Positions 7,400-14,329 of a stretch of 17,774 nucleotides of DNA are shown here, in pieces. The stretch is from Chloroflexota bacterium (GTDB taxonomy: Bacteria > Chloroflexota > Dehalococcoidia > SM23-28-2 > HRBIN24). Made by a program: the position numbers and the translations under genes. A model generated the notes under the pieces. It ran no database searches. It was given only the letters and a program-made list of their open reading frames with translations, and was not told the origin of the DNA. Every line of letters starts with the position of its first letter. The stretch's first letter is position 1. The stretch is from assembly GCA_030550295.1 (NCBI GenBank), contig JAUQPQ010000030.1, positions 1 to 17,774 on the forward strand, given 5' to 3'.

Positions 7400-8515
7400 T
7401 TAGCCCCGGGCATCTAAGAGTTGCCTTTTGGCGCCATGGCCTTGGTCGCCGTCGATAGGGGTGCCAAAGGAGGCAGCCAGCGCCTCTAGGAGGGCCTTTT
7501 GCTGGGGGGTGAGGTCTTTAGGCACCGTTACCTTGACCCTAACCCTCAAGTCGCCCCGCCCTCCACCCTGGAGATGGGGGATGCCTTTCCCCTTTAGCAG
7601 GAACTCCTGCCCGTGCTGGGTGCCTGGTGATATGTAGATAACCTCCTCTTGCCCTTCCAAGGTAGGGATGCGTGCGTGGTAGCCCAAGGCGGCCTGGGCC
7701 ACGTTCAGCTCTAAAGGATAAATTAGGTCCCATCCCTCCCTTTGGAAGAGGGGGTGTTGGCGGACTTGCACCACTATGTAGAGGTTGCCTGGAGGCCCAC
7801 CGTGAAGTCCCACATCTCCTTCGCCGGTGAGGCGCAGCTGCGTGCCATCTTCCACTCCAGGAGGTATGCGGACCCAAAGCGTGCGGGCCCTTTTTAGGCG
7901 TCCATTCCCCTCGCACTCGCCACAGGGATGGAGGACTACCATCCCCTCGCCTCGACACTGGGGGCAGGTGGTGACGTTGATGAACTGACCAAAGAAATTG
8001 CGATGGACTCGCCGTACCTGCCCTGTGCCCCGGCAGGAAGGGCAGGCAGTGGGACCGCTGCCAGGCTCGCATCCTGAGCCACCACAGCGGGGGCACTCCT
8101 CCACCCGTACTATCTCCACCCCCTTCTCGCAGCCGAAGGCGGCCTCTTCCAGCTCTAGCTCCACCGAGACGCGACGGTCGGCACCCCGTTGGGGTCGCCG
8201 CTGGGAGATGGTTGCCCCAAAGAAGGCTTCAAAGATATCTCCCCAGCCGGTGAAGCGGAACCCATCAAAGGGCTGGCCCCTTTCTACTGCTTCCACCCCG
8301 GCATGGCCGTAGCGGTCGTATACTGCCCTCTTATCAGGGTTGGAAAGCACTTCGTATGCCTCGTTTATCTCCTTGAACTTGCTCTCTGCCTCGGGGGACT
8401 TGTTGCGGTCGGGGTGGTACTTCATGGCCAGGCGGCGGAAAGCGCGCTTTATCTCCTCCGCACTGGCATCTCTGGGGACGCCCAATATTTGGTAATAGTC
8501 TTTGGATGTACCCAT
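7400..8515 (-). CDS. dnaJ: Chaperone protein DnaJ
   Basis: A type I DnaJ co-chaperone that stimulates DnaK ATPase and delivers substrates. It has an N-terminal J domain with the HPD motif (MKYHPDRNK), a short Gly/Phe-containing segment, a zinc-binding region with four intact CxxCxGxG repeats (CPRCGGSG, CPSCRGTG, CPQCRGEG, CGECEGNG), and the C-terminal substrate-binding domains ending in a KVTVPKDLTPQQKALLE region. I choose ATG at 8515 (371 residues): AGGGTG lies nine bases upstream, and the predicted transcription start near 8529 leaves almost no leader for the in-frame GTG at 8527. No hrcA, grpE or dnaK is adjacent. It heads the dnaJ-prmA-rsmE operon. Confidence 0.95.
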   Translation of the reverse strand: MGTSKDYYQILGVPRDASAEEIKRAFRRLAMKYHPDRNKSPEAESKFKEINEAYEVLSNPDKRAVYDRYGHAGVEAVERGQPFDGFRFTGWGDIFEAFFGATISQRRPQRGADRRVSVELELEEAAFGCEKGVEIVRVEECPRCGGSGCEPGSGPTACPSCRGTGQVRRVHRNFFGQFINVTTCPQCRGEGMVVLHPCGECEGNGRLKRARTLWVRIPPGVEDGTQLRLTGEGDVGLHGGPPGNLYIVVQVRQHPLFQREGWDLIYPLELNVAQAALGYHARIPTLEGQEEVIYISPGTQHGQEFLLKGKGIPHLQGGGRGDLRVRVKVTVPKDLTPQQKALLEALAASFGTPIDGDQGHGAKRQLLDARG

Positions 8516-8535
8516 GGGGATAGTCACCCTGCTTC

Positions 8536-8564
8536 ATTCTATAGCTGGTTGCAGGGAAACTCAA
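8536..8564 (-). promoter_or_regulatory. Promoter of dnaJ-prmA-rsmE
   Basis: On the minus strand TTGAGT (8564-8559) is followed, after exactly 17 bases, by TAGAAT (8541-8536). The -10 matches consensus at five of six positions and the -35 at four. RNA would start near 8529. The -35 hexamer overlaps the outer two bases of the terminator hairpin of the upstream tRNA gene. No CIRCE element is visible, and only a half-site resembling a HAIR element. Confidence 0.55.
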
Positions 8565-8590
8565 AGGCCATGGGACTCCCCATGGCCTTT
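8563..8590 (-). terminator. Hairpin terminator downstream of tRNA-Ala
   Basis: A perfect 12-bp inverted repeat, AAAGGCCATGGG (8563-8574) and CCCATGGCCTTT (8579-8590), encloses a 4-base loop. Reading on the minus strand it lies 17 bases after the tRNA 3' end. The uridine run after it is poor (CCTTTGAGTTT), so its efficiency is uncertain. It separates tRNA-Ala transcription from dnaJ. Confidence 0.65.
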
Positions 8591-8607
8591 CAGCGGCTCA
8601 CCCTATT

Positions 8608-8683
8608 TGGTGGAGATAGCGGGACTCGAACCCGCAACCTCCGCCATGCGAAGGCGGCGCTCTCCCAGTTGAGCTATATCCCC
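8608..8683 (-). tRNA. tRNA-Ala (anticodon CGC)
   Basis: A full cloverleaf on the minus strand. The acceptor GGGGATA pairs with TATCTCC with one G-U; the D stem is GCTC/GAGC; the anticodon stem is CCGCC/GGCGG with loop TTCGCAT, giving CGC, which reads GCG alanine codons; the variable loop is AGGTT; the T arm is GCGGG-TTCGAGT-CCCGC. The discriminator is A, and the 3' CCA is encoded in the DNA (8608-8610). It has its own promoter and hairpin terminator. Confidence 0.96.
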
Positions 8684-8694
8684 ACCGCCCCTTC

Positions 8695-8724
8695 ATTTTA
8701 GGTAGGGTGGCGGGTACCCGTCAA
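8695..8724 (-). promoter_or_regulatory. Promoter of tRNA-Ala
   Basis: On the minus strand TTGACG (8724-8719), an 18-base spacer and TAAAAT (8700-8695) match the sigma-70-type consensus at five of six positions each. RNA would start near 8688, about five bases before the mature tRNA. It faces away from livG in a shared intergenic space. Confidence 0.65.
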
Positions 8725-8736
8725 CGTTTCCAGGGC

Positions 8737-8765
8737 TTGCACCTAGGGTGGCCTTATGCTAAATA
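8737..8765 (+). promoter_or_regulatory. Weak candidate promoter of the liv operon
   Basis: TTGCAC (8737-8742) and TAAATA (8760-8765) are 17 bases apart, but each matches consensus at only about three positions. No better site was seen between the tRNA promoter and livG. Confidence 0.25.
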
Positions 8766-8796
8766 GAGTTAGGTTATCTCTTGGCAGGTTGGAGCT

Positions 8797-9576
8797 ATGG
8801 CCCTTCTAGAAGTTAGACATGTCTCTAAGCGTTTCGGTGGGCTGATAGCAGTAGACGATGTGAGCTTTGACGTAGAAGAGGGGAAAGTAGTGGGGCTTAT
8901 CGGCCCCAATGGGGCAGGTAAGACTACCCTCTTCAACCTGATAAGCCGTATCTATGACCCTGATGGGGGTACCATATCCTTCAACGGCCAGGATATCTTG
9001 AAGGTTCCCCCTCATCGGGTTATCACGATGGGCATCGCCCGTACCTTCCAAAACGTAGAGATCTTTCCGGCCTTGACGGTCCTGGAGAACGTCTTAGTGG
9101 CCGAGAACTGGCGCCTCAGGATAGGGGTATGGGAGTCGATGTTGCGTCCCCCTTGGGTGGCGAAGAGGGAGAAGGAGGCGGTAAGGCGGGCCCAGGAGGT
9201 ATTGGATTTTTTGGGGCTGGGCCAACTGGCCACCATGCCCGCTGGGGCTTTGTCCTTTGCCATCCGCAAGCGGCTAGAGATCGCCCGCGCTTTGGTGGCC
9301 CAGCCGCGCCTTATCCTGTTGGACGAGCCAGCAAGTGGCCTTAACCACGAGGAGCTGATGTCCTTGGGGGAGACCATCCGCTCTTTGGCTCGCCAGCACA
9401 ACATCACCGTCCTCTTGGTGGAGCACCATATGAACCTGGTGATGGGCGTCTCCGACCACGTTATCGTCCTCAACTTTGGGCGCAAGATAGCCGAGGGTAA
9501 GCCGGAGGAGGTGTCCCAGAACCCGGCCGTAATTGAGGCGTACTTGGGGGAGAGGGGCGATGCTTCGCCTTCGTGA
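8797..9576 (+). CDS. livG: Branched-chain amino acid ABC transporter ATP-binding protein LivG-like
   Basis: A 259-residue ABC ATPase. Walker A GPNGAGKTT is at 36-44, the Q-loop RTFQN at 82-86, Walker B LILLDEP at 172-178, the H-loop at 210 (VEHHM), and the long LivG-type insertion lies between Q-loop and signature. It powers uptake of branched-chain or other hydrophobic amino acids with LivF, LivH and LivM. The signature loop is unusual: LSFAI at 152-156 instead of LSYGQ (or LSGGQ), so the conserved Gly is Ala and the Gln is Ile, though the following RKRLEIARAL is normal. The start has only a partial AGGTTGG ribosome-binding site. It is first of a four-gene operon and overlaps livF by 17 bases. 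Confidence 0.93.
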   Translation: MALLEVRHVSKRFGGLIAVDDVSFDVEEGKVVGLIGPNGAGKTTLFNLISRIYDPDGGTISFNGQDILKVPPHRVITMGIARTFQNVEIFPALTVLENVLVAENWRLRIGVWESMLRPPWVAKREKEAVRRAQEVLDFLGLGQLATMPAGALSFAIRKRLEIARALVAQPRLILLDEPASGLNHEELMSLGETIRSLARQHNITVLLVEHHMNLVMGVSDHVIVLNFGRKIAEGKPEEVSQNPAVIEAYLGERGDASPS

Positions 9577-10267
9577 CGTCACTGCCGCTTATGGGCCGGT
9601 AGTTGCCCTGCACCAGGTCTCCCTGGAGGTAGAGGAGAAGGCCGTGGTGGCCCTTTTAGGGGCCAATGGGGCAGGCAAGACTACCACCTTGCGGGTCATT
9701 TCGGGCCTGCTACGGCCACGCTCGGGCGTGGTGGAATATGATGGTCTCCAACTCCACACCCTAAGCCCTGATCGCATCGTCTCTCTGGGCATCGTTCATG
9801 TGCCCGAGGGTCGCCAGCTTTTCACCCAGCTCACCGTCCTAGAGAACCTGGAGCTGGGGGCCTACCTGCGGCGCGACCGGGCGGGCATTCGCCGGGACCT
9901 AGAGAAGGTGTTTCAGTACTTCCCCATCTTGGCTGAGAGGCGACGTCAGCACGCTGGTAGCCTCTCGGGCGGGGAGCAGCAGATGTTGGCTATTGGGCGG
10001 GCCCTGATGGCTCGCCCGCGCCTCCTCCTTTTGGATGAGCCGTCTCTGGGCCTGGCCCCCATGATCACTAGGGAGATCTTCCAGATCATCCGGGCCATCA
10101 ATCAGGAGGAGGGGATCTCTGTGCTCTTGGTGGAGCAGAACGTGCGTTTGGCCCTGGATATATCCAAAAAGGGCTACGTCTTGGAGACGGGGCGCATTGT
10201 GCTGGCAGATACTGCAGAGGGCCTAAGGGCCAATGAAGAGGTCCGCAGGTCCTACCTAGGATACTGA
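9560..10267 (+). CDS. livF: Branched-chain amino acid ABC transporter ATP-binding protein LivF-like
   Basis: A 235-residue ABC ATPase, the second nucleotide-binding subunit of the transporter. Walker A GANGAGKTT is at 34-42, the canonical signature LSGGEQ at 135-140, and Walker B LLLLDEP at 155-161 followed by SLGLAP, a typical LivF sequence. I take ATG at 9560, preceded by GAGAGGGG, rather than the in-frame TTG at 9533, because homology begins at MLRLRDV. It overlaps livG by 17 bases, and its TGA stop merges into the ribosome-binding site of livH. As its C-loop is canonical, one of the two composite ATP sites formed with LivG uses a normal signature and the other an altered one. Confidence 0.95.
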   Translation: MLRLRDVTAAYGPVVALHQVSLEVEEKAVVALLGANGAGKTTTLRVISGLLRPRSGVVEYDGLQLHTLSPDRIVSLGIVHVPEGRQLFTQLTVLENLELGAYLRRDRAGIRRDLEKVFQYFPILAERRRQHAGSLSGGEQQMLAIGRALMARPRLLLLDEPSLGLAPMITREIFQIIRAINQEEGISVLLVEQNVRLALDISKKGYVLETGRIVLADTAEGLRANEEVRRSYLGY

Positions 10268-10278
10268 GGGGGATGGAT

Positions 10279-11211
10279 ATGGAGGCCCTGTTCTTGGCGC
10301 CACCACCGTGGGAAGACTGGTCCCTGTTTGGCCAGCAAGTAGTATCGGGCTTTGCTACAGGGGCTATGTATGCCTTGTTTGCCCTGGCCCTAGTGCTTAT
10401 CTACCGCTCCACCGATATCATCAACTTCGCCCAGAGCGAGGTGGCCATGTTTGGCACCTTCGCCATGTGGTCCTTGTATTTGGCGGGGCTGGAAGCATGG
10501 CAGCTCATCATTTTGGGGGTGCTTTTGGGCTTCGCCCTGGGGGCAGTGGTAGAGAGGGTGGTGGTGCGACCTGTGGAGGGGAGGCCCCACCTGAGCATAG
10601 TGGTAGTGACGTTGGGCCTCTTCCTCTTGTTCAACAGTGTGGCCACCTGGATATGGGCGCGAGGCGAGTTGCCTAAGCACTTCCCCTCTCCATTTTCATT
10701 TGAGGGGGTGAACCTGGGGTTTACTAGTATCCCTCAGCACCATTTGGGCCTGTTGCTGGTGGGCGCGGGGGTGATGGTGCTGCTGGTGCTTTTGTTTAAC
10801 CGTACTAAGGTGGGGTTGGCCATGAGGGCCACGGCCCAGAACCCACTGGCGGCCCAGCTTATGGGGATTAGCGTAGGGCGTATGCTCACTTTGGGCTGGG
10901 CCCTTTCTGCCGCCTTAGGGGGCCTGGCCGGGGTGTTTATCGCCCCTATCACTTTCCTGCATCCGGGGTACATGTTGCCTGTCTTCTTGTACGCCTCGGC
11001 AGCAGCCGTCCTTGGGGGGCTCACTAGTCCTCCTGGGGCTGTGGTGGGGGGCTTCGTCATAGGGATAGGGGAAAACTTATTGGGTACCTATACCCCTGCT
11101 AAATGGCTGGGGCCGGAGATGAAGCTGCCCCTTATACTCCTGGTCCTCATCCTCATCTTGCTGGTAAGGCCCACGGGCCTGTTCGGCGAACGGGCTGTAA
11201 GGAGGGTATAG
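10279..11211 (+). CDS. livH: Branched-chain amino acid ABC transporter permease LivH-like
   Basis: A 310-residue permease with about eight hydrophobic segments. LivH-family sequences are visible: GFATGAMYALFALALVLIY near the N-terminus, VERVVVRP, GLAMRATAQNPLAAQLMGI in the cytoplasmic coupling loop, and PPGAVVGGFVIGIGENLLG near the end. It forms half of the membrane channel. ATG at 10279 is preferred because GAGGGG (10266-10271) lies seven bases upstream; the in-frame ATG at 10273 would leave only one base. The gene ends three bases before livM. Confidence 0.93.
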   Translation: MEALFLAPPPWEDWSLFGQQVVSGFATGAMYALFALALVLIYRSTDIINFAQSEVAMFGTFAMWSLYLAGLEAWQLIILGVLLGFALGAVVERVVVRPVEGRPHLSIVVVTLGLFLLFNSVATWIWARGELPKHFPSPFSFEGVNLGFTSIPQHHLGLLLVGAGVMVLLVLLFNRTKVGLAMRATAQNPLAAQLMGISVGRMLTLGWALSAALGGLAGVFIAPITFLHPGYMLPVFLYASAAAVLGGLTSPPGAVVGGFVIGIGENLLGTYTPAKWLGPEMKLPLILLVLILILLVRPTGLFGERAVRRV

Positions 11212-11214
11212 GAG

Positions 11215-12429
11215 ATGCAGATGGAGATCTGGCCCTTTCTGGCCCTGTTGGCAGGTCTTGCGGCCATAGCATACCTTTTGCCTATAGTGCCCATGAGGTG
11301 GCGCAGAGCTTTGGCCATAGTAGTGGTCCTGGCCCTCTTGTGTTGGGCACCCTTCGTGTTGGACAACTTCCGCACCTTCCAGATGAGCCGAGTGGCCATA
11401 ATGGCCGTGGCAGTGTTGGGGCTGAACCTCCTTACGGGATACAACGGGCAAGTTTCTTTGGGCCACGGCGCCTTTATGATTTTGGGCATGTACACCATGG
11501 CCATCCTTATGGACTCTAAGGAGCAGCTCAACTTTATCGATGCTCGTCCGTGGCCCTTCTGGGCAGCCCTTATCGTGGCGACGGGGATAAGTGCCCTGGC
11601 AGGCCTGGGCATTGGTATCCCCTCCCTGCGGTTGAGTGGCCCTTACCTTGCCATCGCTACCCTGGCGGTGATGATCTCTATCACGCCTGTGCTCAAGAAG
11701 TTCGGTGGGCTGACTGGGGGAGTGCAGGGGCTGCGCTTCCCTACGCCCCCTCCCCCTGAATTCCTGAAGGGGCTTATCGACCGACCCGACTGGCTATATT
11801 TCCTGAGTCTCATCACGGCGGTAATTCTGATTTTCTTGGCGTGGAACCTGTTGCGTAGTCCGTTGGGACGGGCCTTGATCGCGGTGCGTGATTCAGAGAT
11901 AGCAGCGGCAGCAATGGGGATCCCCGTGGCCCGGAGCAAGGTTATCGCCTTTACCTTGAGCGCGGCCTACGCTGGGGCGGCAGGCGGGGTCTTGGCCCTT
12001 CTCTTGGGCAGTGTCACCCCGGAGAGCATTACTATTGCCGATTCCATAAACCTCCTGGTGGGGGTGGTCATCGGAGGGCTTGCATCGATATTGGGTTCAG
12101 TTTTAGGGGCGCTGGCCGTAGTTTTTATCCCTTCCGATGCCGCAAAGATAGTGGCCTCCCTGCCCGGTCTTGGGGGCGGAATAGTGGAGAGGGCCCCTGG
12201 GGCCATTCAAGGTGCCTTAGTCATCATCGTCATGATCCTTATGCCCTTAGGAGTGGCAGGGGTGCTACATCGCATGGCAGGCCTCGATGTGAGGCGCCTG
12301 CCAGAGGTAGTAGCTCGCCTGCCCTCGCGGATGTTAAAGGGGGCACAGCTAGCGGCCGGACGTTTCCGTTGGGTGTGGGATATACGGCCCTGGGCCCAGC
12401 GGCGGCCCTTTAACCCCGATGACTACTAG
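11215..12429 (+). CDS. livM: Branched-chain amino acid ABC transporter permease LivM-like
   Basis: A 404-residue permease with roughly ten hydrophobic segments. The family block LNLLTGYNGQVSLGHGAFM lies near residues 79-97, and SPLGRALIAVRDSEIAAAAMGI forms the coupling loop. It pairs with LivH as the second channel subunit. The last 50 or so residues, after the final membrane segment, form a basic, Trp/Arg-containing tail with no obvious domain. ATG at 11215 follows GGAGG at 11201-11205; a second in-frame ATG lies two codons later. It is the last gene of livG-F-H-M. This order, ATPases first, differs from the classical livK-H-M-G-F. Confidence 0.93.
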   Translation: MQMEIWPFLALLAGLAAIAYLLPIVPMRWRRALAIVVVLALLCWAPFVLDNFRTFQMSRVAIMAVAVLGLNLLTGYNGQVSLGHGAFMILGMYTMAILMDSKEQLNFIDARPWPFWAALIVATGISALAGLGIGIPSLRLSGPYLAIATLAVMISITPVLKKFGGLTGGVQGLRFPTPPPPEFLKGLIDRPDWLYFLSLITAVILIFLAWNLLRSPLGRALIAVRDSEIAAAAMGIPVARSKVIAFTLSAAYAGAAGGVLALLLGSVTPESITIADSINLLVGVVIGGLASILGSVLGALAVVFIPSDAAKIVASLPGLGGGIVERAPGAIQGALVIIVMILMPLGVAGVLHRMAGLDVRRLPEVVARLPSRMLKGAQLAAGRFRWVWDIRPWAQRRPFNPDDY

Positions 12430-12474
12430 CTGAGGTGGCGTTTATGTCTTTTTTCTCTCACTCCTCATATTTGC

Positions 12475-12502
12475 TTGACCCTAAGAGGCAAGGGGTTATA
12501 AT
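12475..12502 (+). promoter_or_regulatory. Strong promoter of the small lipoprotein gene
   Basis: TTGACC (12475-12480), a 16-base spacer and a perfect TATAAT (12497-12502) form the most consensus-like -35/-10 pair I found in the window. RNA would start near 12509, giving a leader of about 33 bases. It separates the lipoprotein gene from livM transcription. Confidence 0.8.
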
Positions 12503-12526
12503 GCGCTCTTAGCAGGTCACAACAAG

Positions 12527-12535
12527 AGGAGGTGA
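12527..12535 (+). promoter_or_regulatory. Consensus ribosome-binding site
   Basis: AGGAGGTGA, fully complementary to the usual 16S 3' end, lies six bases before the ATG at 12542. With the promoter above it predicts high expression of the small lipoprotein. Confidence 0.75.
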
Positions 12536-12541
12536 GGCGTC

Positions 12542-12784
12542 ATGAAACGCGGTGTCAGGTTGTTAGCCGTTGCCGCCGTGGGGTTGTCCTTGCTCGTCGG
12601 CGGCCTTGTGGCCTGCAAAGAGGAAGAAGCAGCGCCTACCCCCACGCCAGCGCGGACCCCGGCGGTGACCCCAGCCAGGACACCAACTCCCACGCCCATG
12701 GTTACGCCTACCCCCGCCAGGACGCCGATCCCTACGCCCAGGGTTACGCCTACCCCCGCCAGGACGCCCACGCCTACTCGGTAA
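12542..12784 (+). CDS. Small Pro/Thr-repeat lipoprotein
   Basis: An 80-residue protein. Residues 1-24 form a lipoprotein signal peptide (MKRGVRLLAVAAVGL, lipobox LVAC25). The mature part is a short acidic stretch (KEEEA) and then only a Thr/Pro/Ala/Arg repeat with units near 42-53, 54-67 and 68-80. No globular domain follows before the TAA. In many bacteria a signal peptide plus Pro/Thr linker of this kind precedes the binding domain of a LivK-like protein, and this gene sits directly after livM, where a binding-protein gene could lie. Either it is a remnant or truncated binding protein, or a genuine short surface lipoprotein. The strong promoter, ribosome-binding site and following terminator argue that it is expressed. 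Confidence 0.75.
   Translation: MKRGVRLLAVAAVGLSLLVGGLVACKEEEAAPTPTPARTPAVTPARTPTPTPMVTPTPARTPIPTPRVTPTPARTPTPTR
12665..12781 (+). repeat. Tandem coding repeat, about 42 bp
   Basis: Two adjacent units (12701-12742 and 12743-12781) share an identical 26-bp core beginning GTTACGCC at 12701 and 12743, an offset of 42 bp. A shorter, diverged 36-bp unit lies at 12665-12700. They encode the VTPTPARTP repeats of the small lipoprotein. The near identity suggests recent duplication or slippage. Confidence 0.85.
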
Positions 12785-12812
12785 ATTGGCGCTTGGGAGC
12801 TCATATAGGTTC

Positions 12813-12844
12813 AGGCCGTCGTAGGTATGGCTCTACGACGGCCT
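12813..12844 (+). terminator. Hairpin terminator after the lipoprotein gene
   Basis: A perfect 12-bp inverted repeat, AGGCCGTCGTAG (12813-12824) and CTACGACGGCCT (12833-12844), encloses an 8-base loop. It sits between the convergent lipoprotein and tilS genes. The following T-rich tract is weak, so it may serve both directions modestly. Confidence 0.7.
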
Positions 12845-12873
12845 TGAGCTGTTTCGTTGCCTCTGGGCAAACC

Positions 12874-14322
12874 CTAGGGGGTGGTGCTTTTGGCCCCCGT
12901 CAGAGGCCATGAGGGGGGAGGCACAGCCTGTAGATAGATGGCCCGACAGGTGCCAGGACTTAACGATGCCCGTGCGTCTAAGCACAGCCCTACAACCCAG
13001 ACGATGCCCCAACTGCAACGGATGACAGGAATGGAGTCTCTCAGTTCGCGGGGCACTTTGGCGTCTACAAGGATGTCTTGAAGTTTCTTCTCTCCTCCCA
13101 GCCCCAAGGGGCGCATACGGTCACCAGGGCGACGGGAGGTGACTAGTAGTGGGCCTGTTACGGCATCGGCATCTATGTAGGCTTCATAGGGGCTCACGTT
13201 GGTGAAGTCAGTAGGTGGAGGGCCCAAAAGGGCTATCAGCTTCCAGTCTCCCACGGTGGTAGTGCCTGGTATGGAAAGTGGGGTCTCTGGCAGTGGGGAA
13301 CGAAATCGGTGGAGCAGCCTGAGGCGTACCTCCTGGGGCCCCGCTTCCAGGAGCAACGGCCCCGGAAGATCCAAGCGTCCGCGCCCCTGCTGGGCCAAGG
13401 CCATGGCCTGCCCCAGATGGTAAGCGGTAAGCCACTTCCCAGGGGGAGATAGGCCCCTATAGCCCCGCACCAGGAGGCGAGAGACAATCGGCGGAGGTAA
13501 CTGTAGCAGACTTTGGCGGTCAAAGGATATCTCCCCTGGACCAACCCTTGCCAGCTTCTCCCAGGCCTCCCGGGCCTGGGAGTCCATGTAGTCCACAGCC
13601 TGGGCTGCTGCCTGGGCGAGGCGTGCCAAGGCCTCCTCAACCCGAGGGTTCACCTCCTCGAGGAGGGGGAGGAGGCGACGGATACGGTTACGCAGCGGGG
13701 CCAAAACTTCGTTGAAGGGATCGCGACGGGGGGTGATGCCCTTCGCCTGACAGTAGGCCTCTGTCTCCTCTCGCCGTAGGCAAAGGAGGGGGCGGGCCAG
13801 CTGGGGCCCTTCCCCTAGGGGCCAGAAAGAGCGGGGACGCATGGCCACAAGGCCATCTAGCCCTGTCCCCTGCAAAACGTGCATAAGGACTGTCTCTGCC
13901 TGGTCGGTCATGGTGTGGCCTACAGCTACTACCGAAGCGCCTAGGGATACGGCCTGTTGGGCCAGGAACTGGTAGCGGAGCAACCTCCCAGCCTCCTCCA
14001 GGGATAGACGATGAGACCGAGCATAGGCGCGCACCTCTCCTGCTCCGGTCCAGAAGGGGACATCCCACTGTTGGCATAATGCCTGGCAATATCCCATCTC
14101 CTCTGCGATCTCCTCTGGGGGTCGCAGGCGGTGGTCGAAGTAGGCGGCCGCCACCTCCAGGCCGAGCGCCCTCCTTAAACGTATCAGGATGAGGAGAAGG
14201 GCGGAGGAGTCAGGCCCCCCTGAGAGACCCACCAGGACCTTTTCCCCTTCCCTGAGGGCCTGGGTATCCCTTACAAAGCGGAAGACCTTGTTTTCGATGC
14301 GCTGCCAGAAAGATAGGGACAT
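12874..14322 (-). CDS. tilS: tRNA(Ile)-lysidine synthase TilS
   Basis: A 482-residue N-type ATP pyrophosphatase. The ATP-binding loop SGGPDS is at 34-39 (VLVGLSGGPDSSALL), followed by YFDHRLRP (61-68), GHTMTDQAETVLMHVLQGTG, the RNRIRRLLPLLEEVNP segment, and the TilS C-terminal domain (RRPGDRMRPLGLGGEKKLQD). It attaches lysine to C34 of the CAU-anticodon tRNA-Ile so that AUA is read as isoleucine, which is generally essential. Length is usual for the full-length form. ATG at 14322 has no clear ribosome-binding site; the gene starts seven bases after the FtsB-like stop, so coupling is likely. It is the last gene of a four-gene minus operon. Confidence 0.94.
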   Translation of the reverse strand: MSLSFWQRIENKVFRFVRDTQALREGEKVLVGLSGGPDSSALLLILIRLRRALGLEVAAAYFDHRLRPPEEIAEEMGYCQALCQQWDVPFWTGAGEVRAYARSHRLSLEEAGRLLRYQFLAQQAVSLGASVVAVGHTMTDQAETVLMHVLQGTGLDGLVAMRPRSFWPLGEGPQLARPLLCLRREETEAYCQAKGITPRRDPFNEVLAPLRNRIRRLLPLLEEVNPRVEEALARLAQAAAQAVDYMDSQAREAWEKLARVGPGEISFDRQSLLQLPPPIVSRLLVRGYRGLSPPGKWLTAYHLGQAMALAQQGRGRLDLPGPLLLEAGPQEVRLRLLHRFRSPLPETPLSIPGTTTVGDWKLIALLGPPPTDFTNVSPYEAYIDADAVTGPLLVTSRRPGDRMRPLGLGGEKKLQDILVDAKVPRELRDSIPVIRCSWGIVWVVGLCLDARASLSPGTCRAIYLQAVPPPSWPLTGAKSTTP

Positions 14323-14329
14323 AGAGAGG

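Noticed and set aside
8555..8570. Possible HAIR (HspR) site upstream of dnaJ
   Set aside because: Only one half-site (TTGAGT) is present and it doubles as the -35 element; the inverted partner at the required spacing is missing.
11088..11612. Minus-strand open frame (174 residues) opposite the livH/livM junction
   Set aside because: It spans two unambiguous permease genes on the other strand and its translation has no recognisable domain.
12430..12474. T-rich stretch after livM as a terminator
   Set aside because: There is a TCTTTTTTCTC run but no hairpin before it that I can pair.
12665..12781. CRISPR-like repeat
   Set aside because: The units are directly adjacent, in frame, and encode a Pro/Thr linker; there are no unique spacers.
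12517..12804. Minus-strand open frame rich in Gly-Val repeats
   Set aside because: It is the complement of the Pro/Thr repeat in the lipoprotein gene; the plus frame has the promoter, ribosome-binding site and signal peptide.
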